Positions 6,967-14,837 are shown, numbered from the stretch's first letter. The stretch: DNA of 19,174 bases from an uncultured Clostridia bacterium (GCA_944381255.1 CALWKL010000080.1:1-19174); one strand, 5' to 3'. Made by a program: numbers and translations. Notes: generated from the sequence alone by a model not told the origin.

Positions 6967-6986
6967 TACTATGCATATGCATAGTA
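6967..6986. repeat. 20-bp perfect palindrome
   Basis: TACTATGCAT followed directly by its exact reverse complement, with no central spacer. It looks like a dimeric protein-binding site rather than an RNA hairpin. No start codon of a neighbouring gene is close, so its target is unclear. Confidence 0.6.
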
Positions 6987-7423
6987 CCTGTATTAATTAC
7001 AATATGCCTATATATAAGAGGTACTAAAAGGCAAAGCAAAGCAAAATAAAAAACAAATTAAAATTTATTTTAATTAAAAAAATTTATTATAAAATAGGCA
7101 CTAAATTACCAATATACAAGGCTTTAGAAAAATTCAATTTAAAATTAAATTTGTACATTTTTATGGTGAATAAATTATCAAATTAATTAAAGAATATTAA
7201 ATAACAAGGCTACCCATATATACTAATTTAGAAACACTTTATAAATTTAATAAATATACCCAATTAATTACATTTAAACAAAAAACTTGATATTATAAAA
7301 AATTTACAAAAGTTTTATAGATTTTATTTAAACGCAAATTTTTGCTACTTACCTGCATTTTTTTGATATATAAGCGCTTATTTTAATCACTAAGTTGGGT
7401 TTTTTAGTAATTTTGTTTAACAA

Positions 7424-7460
7424 ATAAATATAAAAATGGCTTATGTTTATAAGCCATTTT
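7424..7460 (-). terminator. Intrinsic terminator of the F420-ligase-like gene
   Basis: A perfect 12-bp stem (AAAATGGCTTAT with ATAAGCCATTTT) with a 4-base loop, followed on the minus strand by TTTTTATATTTATT. It sits directly after the stop codon at 7464. Confidence 0.85.
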
Positions 7461-7463
7461 CTT

Positions 7464-8657
7464 TTAATCTGAATAATTGTCAAAATAATTTTGAATTAAA
7501 ACTATCGGTGTCCCTTTATCCCCGCTTCCACTAGTTAAGTCCGCTAGACTACCTAATAAATCGGTATAATTACGAGGAGTAGTTCCTAAAGTTTCATTGC
7601 TTCCTTTTAAATTTTTTGGTTTATTGCGTATTTCTTCTTTCATTGCTTCTTCCAAAGCTTCGCCATGTAAATTAGCAAATTTATTATCAGCTATATATTT
7701 AATCTTAATCTCATTTGGAGTGCCAACCAAGCCAGGAGTAAACGCAGGAGATACTACAGGGTCTGCAAGCTCCCAAATTTTGCCCACAGGGTCTTTAAAG
7801 GCACCATCGCCATAAATCATAACTTCTAGCAATTTCCCCGTTCTCTTCTTTATCTCCTCTTGCACACGTAAGACTAGCCTATCACCATGCTCAGGAAAAA
7901 GTTTAATGGTATCCTCAGTTGCCTTATTCGAACCTAAAAGTCCATACTTACTATTATATCCACTGCCATTTACACTTTCTCTCAGTATCTCATCGGTTTT
8001 ATAAATTATTTCTGCACCATTATTTTGCAAAATTCGTTTAGTTTTATCTCTTTCATGAATATTCGCGACAATAATTTCCTTTGTATAATCTAATATCGCA
8101 GTTGCTCTATTACAAAATATAATTTCTGGTTCACAATTTTCGTTCTTTATCAAATCTTTAAAGTATTTTACATAATTTATACCGGTAAAATAATGAACTT
8201 CCTTTCCAAAGTACTTATTATATTCTTCTTCGGTTAAAACATTTCCCCAAGGATTTATATCAAACTTATATAATAATTCTTCATCAAAGAGAGCATTGCC
8301 TACCTCATCAGAAGGATATGACATCAGCATTGTAATTTTACTACACCCTCTTGCGATACCCCTTAAAATTGATGAAAAACGATTTCTGCTATACGGTGTA
8401 GGAAATACCACACCTAAATGCTTATTTTTACCAAATTTTCGCTCTACATCGGCAGAAATTTGGTCTATAGAAGCATAGTTACGCTCAGTCATTCCCACTA
8501 CGGCCTCAGTTATAGCTAATACATCTCGATTTTGTAAGACAATATTTTCTTGTTTTACTGCATTCATTAGACTATCCACCACGATAGCGACTAAGTCATC
8601 GCCCGCTTTTATAATCGGAGTCTTTATTCCCCTAGAAATAGTTCCACAAATCTTCAT
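7464..8657 (-). CDS. Coenzyme F420-0:L-glutamate ligase family protein
   Basis: 397 aa. It matches the long Bacillota version of the F420 ligase (CofE/FbiB-like) family along its whole length: GTISRGIKTPII at 5-16, ITEAVVGM near 49-56, SRNRFSSILRGIARG near 90-104, YPSDEVGN, then VNGSGYNSKYGLLGSNKATED, VMIYGDGAFKDPVGKIWELA and the C-terminal LADLTSGSGDKGTPIVLIQ. The archetype adds L-glutamate to coenzyme F420-0 using GTP. No other F420 gene is in the window, and anaerobes of this kind are not generally known to make F420, so the real substrate is open. AGGAG precedes the ATG; it is monocistronic, with a TGC-TATAAT promoter upstream and its own terminator. Confidence 0.85.
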   Translation of the reverse strand: MKICGTISRGIKTPIIKAGDDLVAIVVDSLMNAVKQENIVLQNRDVLAITEAVVGMTERNYASIDQISADVERKFGKNKHLGVVFPTPYSRNRFSSILRGIARGCSKITMLMSYPSDEVGNALFDEELLYKFDINPWGNVLTEEEYNKYFGKEVHYFTGINYVKYFKDLIKNENCEPEIIFCNRATAILDYTKEIIVANIHERDKTKRILQNNGAEIIYKTDEILRESVNGSGYNSKYGLLGSNKATEDTIKLFPEHGDRLVLRVQEEIKKRTGKLLEVMIYGDGAFKDPVGKIWELADPVVSPAFTPGLVGTPNEIKIKYIADNKFANLHGEALEEAMKEEIRNKPKNLKGSNETLGTTPRNYTDLLGSLADLTSGSGDKGTPIVLIQNYFDNYSD

Positions 8658-8707
8658 TTTTTTCTCCTATTTTTACTCAAAGTGTTTTATATTCTTATTT
8701 TGCACAA

Positions 8708-8716
8708 ATTATAGCA
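8708..8716 (-). promoter_or_regulatory. Extended -10 promoter of the F420-ligase-like gene
   Basis: On the minus strand, TGC-TATAAT about 50 bases before the ATG at 8657. No convincing -35 is seen. Confidence 0.55.
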
Positions 8717-8885
8717 AAGTATGAGTTAATTAAAATGTATTTAATTTTAATAACTATATTGATAAAGACAAGTTTAATTGTATCACAAATTTAAAAAATT
8801 TTCCAAATAAATAAGCTAAAAAAGTACTAAAATAACAAATGTTTTATTTGAACTTAACTAATAAAGAATTATAAATACTAGCAAA

Positions 8886-10220
8886 CTACTCAACTTTCGA
8901 TTTTACCGACCATACAAAACCCAGAGAATCTAAAATTTTTTGCTCCTTAATACTTAATTTTAAATCTCCCCTTCTAATACTAGCAACCTTTCTACCCAAT
9001 GGGTAGCCATTTGGAGTGATATATTTTAACTTAATTCGGCAATTTTTAAAAGAATGTTTATACTTACGCAATTCGCTAACAAATTCATCAAAATTATACT
9101 TATGCAAATCCCAAATAAAACCTAAGTTATTTAACTCCTCCATTTCTTTAAGAGTGGTAGATATTCCCCCATTCCTAATAAGTTTCGTTTTTTGTCCTAA
9201 AGGGTACCCTTGCGCAGTTATATAACTAATAGGTACAACGGCTGTATTAAATTTATTAACAAATTGCCTTAATTGTATAATATACTCCTTTATGAGATGT
9301 TCTCTAACTTCCCAAACAAAACCTATTTCATCTAAAATTTTATGCTGTTTATCTGTAATTTTCATTCTTCCGCTTCGCAGGCTACGCACTCGACTTCCCA
9401 ATTTATACCCAGAAGGAGTGATATAGTTTGTAGGAATATTTTTACTCTTATGTTCGGCAATGTATCGGCGAAATTCTTCAATAAATTCATCACCTAAATT
9501 TTTATACACTTTCCAAGCAAAGCCCATTCTATTTAATTCTAAGACATCGGATTCGGTAGTTTTGATAGTTCCAGAGCGTATACAAGTTGTTTTTACACCC
9601 AAAGGATAACCATCAGCACAAACATAGTTATAAGGCACAATAGTATGACCAAAACTTCTTGAAAATTCCGCCAAATGCGCAAAATATTCCTGCATTAGAC
9701 TTCCTCGAACTTTCCAAATAAAACCTAAACTAGAAAGTTTTTTTCGCTCGATTTCGCTTAAACTTATATTACCAGTACGTATTCCTGCCGTTTTGATACC
9801 TAGAGGATATCCATCTTCGTCTTTATAACTCACTGGCACGCTAGAATTACCAAATTTTATATAATAATTCTCAATTCTTCTGTAAAAAGTATCAAAATTA
9901 TAGTCAAAACGGTGATTATAAGCCAAAATCTTTTGCTTAATACGATCTATAAAACGAATAACTTGCAAAGATTCAACATTCAACTTAAACTTCAACTTAG
10001 AGTCATCTAAATTGTTTATATTTACTTCTTTAAAAAAATTGACAATGTTTGCCACATCAACATAATTTATATTAGCCACAAAATCAAATATTAATGGCTG
10101 TTGTGAATGCCCCACACTTAAGGCTCTACCCAATTGTTGCAAATATATTGTTTTTGACTCTGTGTCTCGCATCATAATAATGCCATCTACATCGCTTATA
10201 TGTAGTCCTTCATTCAGCAT
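8886..10220 (-). CDS. C-terminal half of the broken helicase (motif VI and HA domains)
   Basis: 444 codons from the ATG inside the motif-V segment NMLNEGLHI. Residues 1-60 finish the second RecA-like domain: MLNEGLHISDVDG, then QQLGRALSVG at 28-37 carrying the arginine finger of motif VI. A helical linker to about 105 leads into five tandem HA repeats. No ribosome site precedes this ATG, and homology starts well upstream of it, so independent translation is unlikely. No clear terminator was found downstream. Confidence 0.6.
   Translation of the reverse strand: MLNEGLHISDVDGIIMMRDTESKTIYLQQLGRALSVGHSQQPLIFDFVANINYVDVANIVNFFKEVNINNLDDSKLKFKLNVESLQVIRFIDRIKQKILAYNHRFDYNFDTFYRRIENYYIKFGNSSVPVSYKDEDGYPLGIKTAGIRTGNISLSEIERKKLSSLGFIWKVRGSLMQEYFAHLAEFSRSFGHTIVPYNYVCADGYPLGVKTTCIRSGTIKTTESDVLELNRMGFAWKVYKNLGDEFIEEFRRYIAEHKSKNIPTNYITPSGYKLGSRVRSLRSGRMKITDKQHKILDEIGFVWEVREHLIKEYIIQLRQFVNKFNTAVVPISYITAQGYPLGQKTKLIRNGGISTTLKEMEELNNLGFIWDLHKYNFDEFVSELRKYKHSFKNCRIKLKYITPNGYPLGRKVASIRRGDLKLSIKEQKILDSLGFVWSVKSKVE
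8901..9896 (-). repeat. Five tandem helicase-associated (HA) domain repeats
   Basis: Five units of about 67 residues each start near residues 109, 175, 242, 309 and 376 of the C-terminal half. Each ends in a variant of GYPLG-x-K-x-x-x-IR-x-G, then a helix with L-x-x-LGF-x-W. Invariant or near-invariant positions are Y/L/G of YPLG, R and G of IRxG, and G/F/W of LGFxW. HA domains are thought to contact nucleic acid. The copies have diverged at the protein level, so this is an old domain array, not a recent DNA duplication. Confidence 0.85.
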
Positions 10221-10281
10221 ATTTACTGCAAATAATAATTTTATCCCTTTATTTTGGTTGCTTGAAAATGCTTCAATAGCA

Positions 10282-10301
10282 TTTTTTTTTTTTTTTTTTT
10301 T
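10282..10301. repeat. T20/A20 homopolymer inside the helicase gene
   Basis: Twenty consecutive T on the plus strand, read as A20 in the gene and encoding six lysines plus two bases of the following Asn codon. It is by far the longest homopolymer seen in a coding frame here and is prone to polymerase slippage. Confidence 0.95.
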
Positions 10302-10337
10302 ATAAAGGCTATTTACAGCATAAAAATATATTTTGTG

Positions 10338-11276
10338 TTAATCAAACTCATCAAACCAATCTCTCGCTTTAGCCATTATAGCTTCCATTTTCAACTGGCT
10401 GAGTTTATCCTCACTATCATCTTTACCCACTGGACAAAAAACTATAAATTTAAAGTTTTCGACACCAGTAGTTTTTAATTTTTGTCCTAGTATTTCTGGA
10501 ATAGATTTATTTTGGTCAATGTATTTACAAGCAAGTTCGAGCTCTCCTATCAATGTACGCAATTTTGCTCTCTCTTTACCGTGGGCATTTTCAAATTGCT
10601 TATTTAATTCATTCAAAGTTTTATAAATATAATCTCTATCATCATTATAATTAATTTTTGACAAAGTATAGTCTGGGGCTGGCAAAATACCTCGTTTTAT
10701 AGCATCTATTAAAGTGAGTTTTGACACTGGATTGTTGTTATTAAAAAAGCTCCTTATGTCTACTTTATCTGCTCTATCCAAAGTCGCAGTCATACCCAAC
10801 ACAAAAGCATTTTTGTTGGTATCCAGCAAAATTTTGACACTTTCCCCCCATTTTTTTGCACCTATCCTGTGCACTTCATCTAAAATTATTATATCAAAAT
10901 TTTTATTTGCAATATTCTTTAGCCCGGCATATTGTCGTGCAATCAAATTAATCTCGCTGCCACGACCTTTTTTGTAACCCAAATATTTCTCGCAAAAACT
11001 TAAAAAATAATTTTGTATAGCAAGAGTAGGAGAAACAAACAAAGCTCTCCCTCCATTTCTCAAATGGTCTTTTAATAATTTCATCATTAAAAAAGTTTTA
11101 CCCGTTCCAGTGGCTTGCTCTACCAAAACTTTATTAGTCTTAGAAAACCCCGCTAAAATTTTGTAATAAACACTTATATTGTGTGAGCGTAAAATATTGT
11201 CATCGAAATTTGGCGTAAAATTTTTAAAATGCTGAAAGTCTAGCAAAACTTTCTCATCATTACTCTTCTTTTGCAT
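10338..11276 (-). CDS. N-terminal half of the broken helicase (DEVH box)
   Basis: 312 codons holding the first RecA-like domain of an SF2 DEAD/DEAH-type helicase: Walker A ATGTGKT at 55-61, FVSPT (Ia region) at 80-84, DEVH at 133-136 (motif II), and GMTAT at 161-165 (motif III). It then enters the inter-domain region with FKFIVFCPVGKDD near 275-287. It ends at WFDEFD before the TAA. If translated alone it would make an ATP-binding but motif-VI-less product. Confidence 0.65.
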   Translation of the reverse strand: MQKKSNDEKVLLDFQHFKNFTPNFDDNILRSHNISVYYKILAGFSKTNKVLVEQATGTGKTFLMMKLLKDHLRNGGRALFVSPTLAIQNYFLSFCEKYLGYKKGRGSEINLIARQYAGLKNIANKNFDIIILDEVHRIGAKKWGESVKILLDTNKNAFVLGMTATLDRADKVDIRSFFNNNNPVSKLTLIDAIKRGILPAPDYTLSKINYNDDRDYIYKTLNELNKQFENAHGKERAKLRTLIGELELACKYIDQNKSIPEILGQKLKTTGVENFKFIVFCPVGKDDSEDKLSQLKMEAIMAKARDWFDEFD

Positions 11277-11391
11277 ACAATCTTATATCCTTTAGTTTTA
11301 CGAATTATATCACAAAATAAGAATTTTGAAAAGGGTAAAGAAAGATATTTGAAAAATTGAATATATATATACGCAATATAAATTTAAAATT

Positions 11392-11421
11392 AAAAAACTC
11401 ATAGTTTAAGCTATGAGTTTT
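11392..11421 (-). terminator. Intrinsic terminator of the XRE regulator gene
   Basis: A perfect 11-bp stem (AAAACTCATAG with CTATGAGTTTT) with a 6-base loop and a six-T tail on the minus strand. The stem overlaps the stop codon at 11420. Confidence 0.85.
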
Positions 11422-12004
11422 ATCTTCTTGTCAATATTTTGCCCAAAAAACAACCTAAAGTAACCATTACTTGTAAAATTATGCCGATTATAAAAATAAA
11501 CCAATATGCCGTAGAATTTAGAATTAAATAAATAGTGCCTAACCCCGTCCAGACAAACCCTGAAATAGAAATGAAAACAGCCAATTTATTAAACCATAAA
11601 CTACTGAATATTATCGCTAGTATAAAACTTATAGGCAGTGCGCCAATAAATATTAAATACAGTCTATCCAAATTAGTAGTACTAGTCAATATATAAAAGG
11701 TAATTGCAGCAATTAACCAAACACCTAATATGCTTAAAAATGTTATTACTAAATTCTTAATAGTAAACTTTCTATCAATATTTCTCTTCTTAGAATAAAT
11801 TAAATCATTAACTTTTACACCAAAAAAATCTGCTATGCAAACTAGAGTCTCAATATCTGGCAAAACTGCTCCCACTTCCCATTTAGACACCGCTTTGTCA
11901 GAATAATTTAGTGCTTCAGCTAGTTTTGTCTGAGTGAGATTTCTAGACTTACGCAATTTTAATAAATTGTGCGAAAAGTTTTGCTTAATCTCATCTTCCG
12001 TCAT
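11420..12004 (-). CDS. Membrane-tethered XRE-family transcriptional regulator
   Basis: 194 aa. Residues 7-66 form a Cro/C1-type helix-turn-helix (LLKLRKSRNLTQTKLAEAL, SDKAVSKWEVGAVLPDIETL), and a basic linker KKRNIDRK follows. Four hydrophobic segments at about 84-107, 114-136, 140-162 and 165-188 place the C-terminal half in the membrane, ending in LTRR. DNA-binding proteins of this plan are common in Bacillota and may sense membrane or envelope signals. AGGAGG lies five bases before the ATG. It diverges from the DegV gene across about 200 bases that hold a perfect palindrome, which makes it the natural candidate to bind there. Confidence 0.85.
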   Translation of the reverse strand: MTEDEIKQNFSHNLLKLRKSRNLTQTKLAEALNYSDKAVSKWEVGAVLPDIETLVCIADFFGVKVNDLIYSKKRNIDRKFTIKNLVITFLSILGVWLIAAITFYILTSTTNLDRLYLIFIGALPISFILAIIFSSLWFNKLAVFISISGFVWTGLGTIYLILNSTAYWFIFIIGIILQVMVTLGCFLGKILTRR

Positions 12005-12027
12005 ATAGCCTCCTAAATATTTTTTAA

Positions 12028-12056
12028 ATTATACCATAAGAGTACGAAAAAAACAA
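12028..12056 (-). promoter_or_regulatory. Promoter of the XRE regulator gene
   Basis: On the minus strand, TTGTTT, 17 bases and a perfect TATAAT preceded by TGG (extended -10), about 24 bases before the ATG. Confidence 0.7.
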
Positions 12057-12087
12057 ACAAAATGATGACTTTTGCCTTTAATTTAGC

Positions 12088-12131
12088 CAACTCTCTTGTC
12101 AAGAGAGTTGAGATAACACACAAGAGAATCG
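12088..12131. promoter_or_regulatory. Operator-like palindrome plus extra half-site between divergent genes
   Basis: CAACTCTCTTG (12088-12098), one central base, then its exact complement CAAGAGAGTTG (12100-12110). A third half-site, CAAGAGAATCG (12121-12131, 9 of 11 identical), is a direct repeat of the right arm exactly 21 bp further, two helical turns, and ends just before the -35 of the DegV promoter. The one-base centre argues against an RNA terminator. Confidence 0.7.
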
Positions 12132-12135
12132 TTTT

Positions 12136-12164
12136 TTGTATATTAGGGTGCAAAAATATACAAT
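12136..12164 (+). promoter_or_regulatory. Probable promoter of the DegV-SGNH pair
   Basis: TTGTAT, 17 bases, TACAAT. Another TATAAT at 12171-12176 lacks a -35 at normal distance and is the weaker candidate. The AGGAGG ribosome site and ATG 12206 follow. Confidence 0.5.
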
Positions 12165-12205
12165 AATAAATATAATGGAATTGTAAGAGAAAAGGAGGCA
12201 ATATT

Positions 12206-13063
12206 ATGAAGATAGCACTGACAGCAGAAAGTACTATAGACCTACCACATAACCTATTGGAAAAATACAAAATTCAAACAATTCCTTTCTATATAAATAT
12301 GGGAGATGAAACATTTCCTGATGAAGAAGGTATTTCTAAAAAAATTTATCAATATGTAGACCAAACTAAGCAGTTACCAAAGACAGCAGCCGTTAATCGT
12401 ACTGATTATGAAGAATTTTTTACTAAAATTTTAAAAGATTATCAAGCAATTATTCACATTTCATTAAGCAGTGAAATTAGTAGCGCATACCAAAATGCTT
12501 ATGCTGTAGCGACTAATATGCCTGAAGTATTTGTAATTGACTCCAAACAGCTATCTACAGGTATCGCCCTACTTGCTATTTATGCTAGAAAATTAATCGA
12601 TGATAACTTGGAAGCTTATCAGGTAGCCGATTTGGTAACAAAAAAGACAACATCAATTCAAACTGGATTTGTATTGGAAAATCTCCAATACCTACATAAA
12701 GGTGGTCGTTGTAGCGCAATGGCGAAATTTGGTGCAAATTTATTAAAAATTAAACCACAAATAGCGATGATTAATGGAAAACTTATACTAAAAAGAAAAT
12801 TCTCAGGCCCGATGAACAAAGTAGTAGAAAAATATTTTGATGCTTTAATGCAGGACTATCCCGCACCAAATCTAGACTACGTATTCATAACGCACTCATC
12901 AGAAATGCCAGAAGCAGTATCAATCTTAACAGAAAAATTAAAAAATAGGGGGTTTAAAACGATTTATGACACATTTGCAAACGGCACTATATCCAGCCAC
13001 TGTGGCCCAAACTGTATCGGAGTACTCTTCGATAGAGGCAAAGAGAGTGAACCGAGCAACTAA
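12206..13063 (+). CDS. DegV family (fatty-acid-binding) protein
   Basis: 285 aa, full length for the DegV/FakB family, whose members bind a fatty acid in a tunnel between two lobes and, in FakB proteins, present it to the kinase FakA. Visible motifs: ESTIDLP at 8-14 (usually STADLP), SLSSEISSAYQNA near 86-98 with the acid-binding Ser/Thr region, VIDSKQLSTGIALL, the signature LENLQYLHKGGRCS and IKPQIAMINGKL, THSSEMPEA, and a C-terminal GTISSHCGPNCIGVLF in place of the common H-x-GPGALG. AGGAGG precedes the ATG. The SGNH hydrolase gene overlaps its 3' end by 17 bases, suggesting coupled expression. No FakA-like kinase is in the window. Its ligand is inferred from the family. Confidence 0.9.
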   Translation: MKIALTAESTIDLPHNLLEKYKIQTIPFYINMGDETFPDEEGISKKIYQYVDQTKQLPKTAAVNRTDYEEFFTKILKDYQAIIHISLSSEISSAYQNAYAVATNMPEVFVIDSKQLSTGIALLAIYARKLIDDNLEAYQVADLVTKKTTSIQTGFVLENLQYLHKGGRCSAMAKFGANLLKIKPQIAMINGKLILKRKFSGPMNKVVEKYFDALMQDYPAPNLDYVFITHSSEMPEAVSILTEKLKNRGFKTIYDTFANGTISSHCGPNCIGVLFDRGKESEPSN

Positions 13064-13745
13064 TCTAATTATTCTCGGAGACTCTAATGCAAAAGGAATT
13101 ACTAATAAGAATTCACGCCTATCACTATGTCAAGTAAATGCCGCAAGCCTTATTGCTAATCACTTTCAATTTCCTTTGACTAATCTATCATACTATGGAC
13201 AAACTATTGCAAAAGTTTGCCAAAGAGGCTTTTTATCTAAAATATTAGCTCACAAAATGCCACACAAACGCAACTTAGTAGTTATTAATCTAGGTTCAAA
13301 TGACGCAGATTACAACTGGATAGATGTAGGAATCACAGGTGGCACACAACACGGACCACGTACTAGCCCAGAGGACTTTGAAAAATTTTATACTGAATTA
13401 GTATTAAATTTAAAAAAGCATGGCTTTGAAGTACTAATTTGCTCATTACTTCCTCTGGTTTCTGCTCGTTATTTTGATAGTACTCTCTGTAACCTTAGTC
13501 CAAAAGAAAACATACTAAAACTCCTAGATGGAGACAAAAATAATTTAATAATTCACCAAGACATATTTAACAATTTAATTTTGAAAATCGCACAGGGGTT
13601 AAATATCCCTTTGCTAGATTTACGTAATATTATACTCTCTACACCTAATTGGCAAGACTTATATAGTGTGGACGGGATACATTTGACAGAAGAAGGTCAA
13701 GAACTTATTGCAAATAAAATTATATCTAGTTACAGTTTAGAATAA
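13047..13745 (+). CDS. SGNH/GDSL hydrolase family protein
   Basis: An esterase/lipase-fold protein without a signal peptide, so cytosolic. I place the start at GTG 13047, giving 232 aa: GAGG lies eight bases upstream and homology begins almost at once with LIILGDSNAKG. An ATG at 12966 would add 27 residues with no family character and a 98-base overlap with DegV. In the short numbering the four blocks are complete: Ser13 in GDSN, Gly51 in YYGQT, Asn85 in NLGSND, and Asp209/His212 in VDGIHLTEEG. The substrate is unknown; pairing with a fatty-acid-binding DegV protein hints at an acyl ester. A terminator follows. Confidence 0.85.
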   Translation: MNRATNLIILGDSNAKGITNKNSRLSLCQVNAASLIANHFQFPLTNLSYYGQTIAKVCQRGFLSKILAHKMPHKRNLVVINLGSNDADYNWIDVGITGGTQHGPRTSPEDFEKFYTELVLNLKKHGFEVLICSLLPLVSARYFDSTLCNLSPKENILKLLDGDKNNLIIHQDIFNNLILKIAQGLNIPLLDLRNIILSTPNWQDLYSVDGIHLTEEGQELIANKIISSYSLE

Positions 13746-13760
13746 TTTTTATAAATTATA

Positions 13761-13794
13761 AAAAAGGTAAAGTAATATCAAACTTTACCTTTTT
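13761..13794 (+). terminator. Intrinsic terminator after the DegV-SGNH pair
   Basis: A perfect 13-bp stem (AAAAAGGTAAAGT with ACTTTACCTTTTT) with an 8-base loop and a T-rich tail. Confidence 0.9.
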
Positions 13795-13847
13795 ATATAT
13801 AGAATTTTAATTATTAATGCTACATTGCTTTATTAAAAAATCCCTTA

Positions 13848-14837
13848 TTAATCTAATTTAAAACTTTTCAAATACTCTACGTTTTCACTCGCTCTTTTGT
13901 AATATTTTTGGCAAGCAGATTCAAAGGAAACATACACTTCACCATTAACATACACTATTCCTTCTGCCATACAAGAGCCTCTAAAACTTCTTTGCAACTC
14001 TGCATCATCCAAGTACCACACCGGTACATCAACATTATTAACTTTCAAGGTACTGTCGCTATTATCTGTAAATACATTCTTATATATATAAAAGTATGAA
14101 TTTGCTTTAGCGCCATATGATGTAGACAAAACTATTCTTCCACTTTTGGTTACTGTCATTCCTTGTACTGAATTTCTAATAGACAAAATTTTATTGGGAG
14201 TGGTAGATTCTATGCCAAATGGTCTTTCACTATTAATTTCAAAAGCACTAACAATAGCTTTGTTATGATATCCATCATTCGCTAAAAACCAATGACTTTC
14301 ATCAGTCTCATAATTCCCCTCTCTATAAAACTCGCCTACCCATAGCATTCCATTAGAAACACAGCAAAAACTTGCTTCATTTTGTGGATTAAAATAATCT
14401 ATTACTTCTATGCTTTGACCATTTTCTGCTTTCAGTAAATCAGCAACATTTAATCTATATACACGATTGCCAGAAGCAACCCACATATTTACTCCATCAG
14501 TTGCAACACCACCACAGTGCCCATAAAAATCTCTATTATTTACCTGTAGAGTTACATACTTAACATCATTATTTGACTTTTTGCTCACAACATAAAGTCT
14601 TGAGGGCTTACTGGAATCTAGCATATAACCACTGAAGACAAACAAATCTTCATCTTCAAGATAAGTTAACCCCTGTTGTGTAAAACCCTCTTTTATTCCA
14701 GGAATACTAACTGTTACCTCTGCATCAGCATTAAATAACTTATATTGATAATTTAATATATGAAAAGAAATTTCTATGCTTAATACTATAAATAGCGAAG
14801 ACAAAATCCATATAATATTTTTAGATATTGCACTCAT
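13848..14837 (-). CDS. Exported, membrane-anchored beta-propeller-like protein
   Basis: 329 aa. One hydrophobic helix at about 8-28 anchors the chain, with the rest predicted outside the cell. The body repeats a propeller-blade pattern: QGLTYLEDEDLFVFSG (55-70), GGVATDGVNMWVASG (109-123), FCCVSNGMLWVGEF (157-170), QGMTVTKSGRIVLSTS (225-240) and AEGIVYVNGEVYVSF (291-305). At least five blades are visible. Cys and His cluster at GHCGG (106-110) and SFCCV. No catalytic family was recognised; a ligand- or wall-binding role is possible. GGAGAGG precedes the ATG. No clear terminator; the next 337 bases upstream to 15174 are A/T-rich and hold only the ddh promoter. Confidence 0.65.
   Translation of the reverse strand: MSAISKNIIWILSSLFIVLSIEISFHILNYQYKLFNADAEVTVSIPGIKEGFTQQGLTYLEDEDLFVFSGYMLDSSKPSRLYVVSKKSNNDVKYVTLQVNNRDFYGHCGGVATDGVNMWVASGNRVYRLNVADLLKAENGQSIEVIDYFNPQNEASFCCVSNGMLWVGEFYREGNYETDESHWFLANDGYHNKAIVSAFEINSERPFGIESTTPNKILSIRNSVQGMTVTKSGRIVLSTSYGAKANSYFYIYKNVFTDNSDSTLKVNNVDVPVWYLDDAELQRSFRGSCMAEGIVYVNGEVYVSFESACQKYYKRASENVEYLKSFKLD

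Larger units (their letters stand above)
8886..11276 (-). pseudogene. SF2 helicase with five HA repeats, interrupted by one in-frame stop
   Basis: Reading from the ATG at 11276, one frame runs 796 codons to the stop at 8886, broken only by a TAA at 10338-10340 (codon 313). Translation past this stop continues with normal helicase sequence: HKIYFYAVNSLY, six lysines from an A20 tract, NAIEAFSSNQNKG, then KLLFAVNMLNEGLHI (motif V region). The 20 adenines do not shift the frame. The break separates motifs I-III from V-VI, so neither half alone could be an active helicase. It may be a recent pseudogene, an assembly or sequencing error, or a readthrough gene. An AGGA site lies 12 bases before the first ATG. 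Confidence 0.75.

Noticed and set aside
8820..8885. Hairpin after the helicase gene as a terminator
   Set aside because: Only a weak 5-bp stem (CAAAT/ATTTG) is found, without a T-tract directly after it.
8901..9896. HA array as a DNA-level tandem repeat or CRISPR-like array
   Set aside because: The periodicity is in the protein; the DNA units are too diverged and there are no constant repeats with unique spacers.
8886..11276. HA-repeat helicase as evidence of a phage, plasmid or integrative element
   Set aside because: Such helicases can be mobile-element borne, but no integrase, replication, capsid, mobilisation gene, tRNA or attachment repeat lies nearby.
12013..12270. Minus-strand open frame overlapping the XRE-DegV intergenic region and the start of DegV
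   Set aside because: It runs through two promoters and the palindrome, lacks a ribosome site and has no recognisable content.
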